Of a stretch of DNA of 34,567 bases, positions 32,631 through 34,567 are shown piece after piece. Within the stretch, counting starts at the first letter, position 1, and every line of letters begins with the position of its first letter. This stretch comes from an uncultured Curvibacter sp. (GTDB lineage: Bacteria > Pseudomonadota > Gammaproteobacteria > Burkholderiales > Burkholderiaceae_C), in the NCBI GenBank assembly GCA_903834975.1, contig CAILKX010000145.1, positions 1-34,567 of the forward strand, written 5' to 3'. Under the pieces are notes generated by a model. That model made no database searches, had not been told where the DNA came from, and saw nothing but the letters and a program-made list of their open reading frames with translations. Made by a program: the position numbers and the translations under genes.

Positions 32631-34019
32631 TCAGGCAACCGCCTCGTCCATTTTGGACAAAGCGTCGAGTGAAAGGAGTGAAATCAGTTCGCCGTTCAAG
32701 CGACCGACTTCGGTCAAATAATCGTTTTCAGCCGTGCGGACCGGCGAAATGTCTTTTTCAGCAATCTCAATCACGCGGTCGACCTTGTCCACAATCAAGG
32801 CCCAAACAGCGCCGTTGACACGCACCACCACATAGACCGATTGCGCGCCCTTGGCGACGCCCAACATGTCGCGCATGTCGATCACGGGCGCCACTTCGCC
32901 TTTGATTTGCACCACACCGGCCAAAGACTGATCGCCTTGGGGCAGGTTGACGCTGGCGGTGAATTCCTCAACGCGGTCAATGCTGGACAGCGGCAAGGCG
33001 CAACGCTCTTGCCCCAGGCGGAAAGACAACAAGCGGCGCACAGAGCGCAATTCGCCATCGTTCAAGCTGCTCATATCCACTCCGTGTTCGTTCAAATAAC
33101 GTTTGAACTGCAATAGGTTTTCAGGCGACACCAAGCCAGAAGGCGAAATCAGGCCGGTCATGCGGCCCACGCGGTCACCGACCCCAGGCAAATAGCCTTC
33201 GAGCTGGCTATCGCCGCCGGTCACGGCTTGAATGCTTTCTTTGCCGTAACGCTCAATGCCCACAATGTCCGTCACCGAGATGCCCATGCGGGCGCCGTCG
33301 ATGGACACCACCAACACAAATTTGGGCGGCTCGACTTGTTCACAAGCCAACATCCGCGTCAAGGAGACGACCAACAAAGCCTTGCCACGCAGGTCCATCA
33401 AACCTTCAACTTCAGGCGAGGCACCGGGCAAGGCGGTGAGGTTTTGAATCTCCACGATTTCCATCACTTGGTCCATCATGAAGGCAAAGGTTTCGCCACC
33501 ATCCCGCACCGTGACCGTTTGAAATTCGTTCAGGCTGGATTCTTCGGCCACGTGCGCCGACTCTTGCACGATGCCCATCAAACCGCCGCCGCCATCGGGC
33601 ACACCAACGGCGTCCATGTCTTGCAAGCCCAAGGCCATCTCGTCCAACACCAAAACCATGCCTTCAGCGGTGGTGAATTCGCCCTTGACCATGGAGTCTT
33701 TGGCGTCTTCGTAAGTTTTGACCACGCTGGGTTCTAAATTGACCTTGCTGAACACCTTGTCAACCTGGACCACCACGGTTTCTTGGCGGGCATTGATGAC
33801 CAACAAGTGCCCTTCTTGGCTGGCCGAACGGGCCGGCAAACCCAAACGGGCCGCCAAGTCGACCTTCAACAAGACCGATCCCGACACATTGACCAAGCCC
33901 TCGACATCACCCGGCGCATAAGGCAAGGGCGTCACGGGCAACAAATCCAACACCTTGACGACCGAGGAGGCGGTCATGGCGTAGCGCCCATTGGCCAATT
34001 CAAACAAGACGAGTTCCAT
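32631..34019 (-). CDS. Protein with three CheW-like coupling domains
   Basis: 462 residues made of three consecutive CheW/SH3-like modules. Module 1 is about 1-135 (FELANGRYAMTASSVVKVLDL, PYAPGDVEGLVNVSGSVLLKVDLAARLG). Module 2 is about 165-270 (FAFMMDQVMEIVEI, VEGLMDLRGKALLVVSLTRML, ARMGISVTDIVGIER). Module 3 is about 328-455 (CALPLSSIDRVEEF, LAGVVQIKGEVAPVIDMRDMLG, WALIVDKVDRVIEI). CheW normally has one domain and couples CheA to receptors, so this protein could bridge several partners. Domains 2 and 3 look closest to canonical CheW; domain 1 has a long insert (about 100-160). It starts at ATG 2 nt after the cyclase stop (TAA-AC-ATG), so the two are cotranslated neighbours. I leave the symbol blank because of the unusual architecture. 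Confidence 0.88.
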   Translation of the reverse strand: MELVLFELANGRYAMTASSVVKVLDLLPVTPLPYAPGDVEGLVNVSGSVLLKVDLAARLGLPARSASQEGHLLVINARQETVVVQVDKVFSKVNLEPSVVKTYEDAKDSMVKGEFTTAEGMVLVLDEMALGLQDMDAVGVPDGGGGLMGIVQESAHVAEESSLNEFQTVTVRDGGETFAFMMDQVMEIVEIQNLTALPGASPEVEGLMDLRGKALLVVSLTRMLACEQVEPPKFVLVVSIDGARMGISVTDIVGIERYGKESIQAVTGGDSQLEGYLPGVGDRVGRMTGLISPSGLVSPENLLQFKRYLNEHGVDMSSLNDGELRSVRRLLSFRLGQERCALPLSSIDRVEEFTASVNLPQGDQSLAGVVQIKGEVAPVIDMRDMLGVAKGAQSVYVVVRVNGAVWALIVDKVDRVIEIAEKDISPVRTAENDYLTEVGRLNGELISLLSLDALSKMDEAVA

Positions 34020-34021
34020 GT

Positions 34022-34567
34022 TTAGATTCGCCTTTCAACAAAGAAAGTTTCCACTTGACCCAGGCTCTTCACTTCAATCATGCCGCGGGGCGAGAGTTCA
34101 AAATGGCCTTTGAGTAACTCAGCGGTGGCCGAAGAAATATGCACTTTGCCTGGCTGGCCCGTCGACTCCATGCGGCTGGCCACGTTGACCGTATCGCCCC
34201 ACAGGTCGTAGGTGAACTTGCGAATGCCAATCACCCCCGCCACCACGGGGCCGCTGTGAATGCCGATGCGCATGTTCAAAGCGTTGCCGGTTTGCTCGTG
34301 CATTTCGGCCAGTGCGTCACACATTTCCAAAGCGGCCATCGTCGTCGCCACGGCGTGGTCCTCACGGGCGACAGGCACGCCGCCCGCCAGCATGTAGCAG
34401 TCACCAATGGTTTTGATTTTTTCCAGGCCGTGCTTTTCCGTGATCAAGTCAAAGCGCGAGAACAAACCGCCCAAGATTTGCACCAAGTCCGAGGGCGACA
34501 TGTGGCGCGACATCTTGGTGAAGCCCACCATGTCGGCAAACAAAACGCTGACCGAAGGACAGGCATC
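34022..34567 (-). CDS. Class III adenylate/guanylate cyclase, catalytic domain (5' truncated)
   Basis: C-terminal 181 residues of a nucleotide cyclase; the N-terminal part lies beyond the right edge. The frame is open to the last base, and the residues before the first in-window TTG read DACPSVSV, continuing into LFADMVGFT. All key residues are present: metal-binding Asp in FADMVGFT and in TIGDCYM; adenine-selecting Lys in EKIKTIGD and Asp in YDLWGDTVN; transition-state Asn and Arg in NVASRMES. The Lys/Asp pair predicts ATP, so cAMP production is favoured. The sensor or membrane domains, if any, are not visible. It ends 2 nt before the triple-CheW gene, which implies functional linkage with the Che pathway. 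Confidence 0.9.
   Translation of the reverse strand, partial: DACPSVSVLFADMVGFTKMSRHMSPSDLVQILGGLFSRFDLITEKHGLEKIKTIGDCYMLAGGVPVAREDHAVATTMAALEMCDALAEMHEQTGNALNMRIGIHSGPVVAGVIGIRKFTYDLWGDTVNVASRMESTGQPGKVHISSATAELLKGHFELSPRGMIEVKSLGQVETFFVERRI

Overview
This window is chromosomal DNA from a betaproteobacterium, most likely order Burkholderiales and plausibly Comamonadaceae. I infer this from gene content and order: an aceE-aceF-lpdA cluster whose Lpd carries its own lipoyl domain, a FixL/FixJ-like two-component pair leading into folD, and a Pcm-like methyltransferase next to a rhodanese. Codons mostly end in G or C. There are no rRNA or tRNA genes, no insertion sequences, no phage genes and no CRISPR array. 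No intergenic gap exceeds about 200 bp.

Layout: (1) 1-7300 holds a 5'-truncated Pcm-like methyltransferase and a rhodanese on the plus strand. Opposite them lie waaA (Kdo transferase), a phosphomannomutase/phosphoglucomutase, prpE (propionyl-CoA synthetase) and an isochorismatase-like hydrolase. An NlpC/P60 hydrolase follows on the plus strand and ends at a bidirectional terminator. (2) 7393-13618 is the minus-strand pyruvate dehydrogenase operon aceE-aceF-lpdA, with three lipoyl domains in all. (3) 13769-19906 is a plus-strand run: a membrane PAS histidine kinase, a FixJ-type regulator, folD and an M3 oligopeptidase. The folD gene appears to start at a CTG codon that overlaps the regulator's stop codon. 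(4) 19972-26162 holds rpiA, pyrD, an SDR dehydrogenase, a DHA2-type MFS transporter, an MDR-family oxidoreductase, a cupin and a small CxxC/CxxC protein. The SDR and MFS genes are divergent and share an intergenic region with operator-like palindromes.

(5) 26187-34567 is a minus-strand chemosensory cluster. In transcription order it contains a class III adenylate cyclase (cut by the window edge), a protein with three CheW-like domains, CheR, CheB, a stand-alone receiver, a 1056-residue CheA and a small divergent CheW-like protein. A structured 3' region with a strong minus-strand terminator follows. Tight spacing (a 2-nt gap and a 4-nt ATGA overlap) indicates one transcript. No methyl-accepting receptor is visible; one may lie beyond the right edge. 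The physical link between a Che pathway and a catalytically complete cyclase suggests a chemosensory system that sets cAMP or another second messenger rather than plain flagellar taxis.

The items most worth following up are the CTG start of folD, the cyclase/triple-CheW chemosensory operon, the candidate structured RNA at about 26187-26329, and the nested palindrome at 22726-22755.
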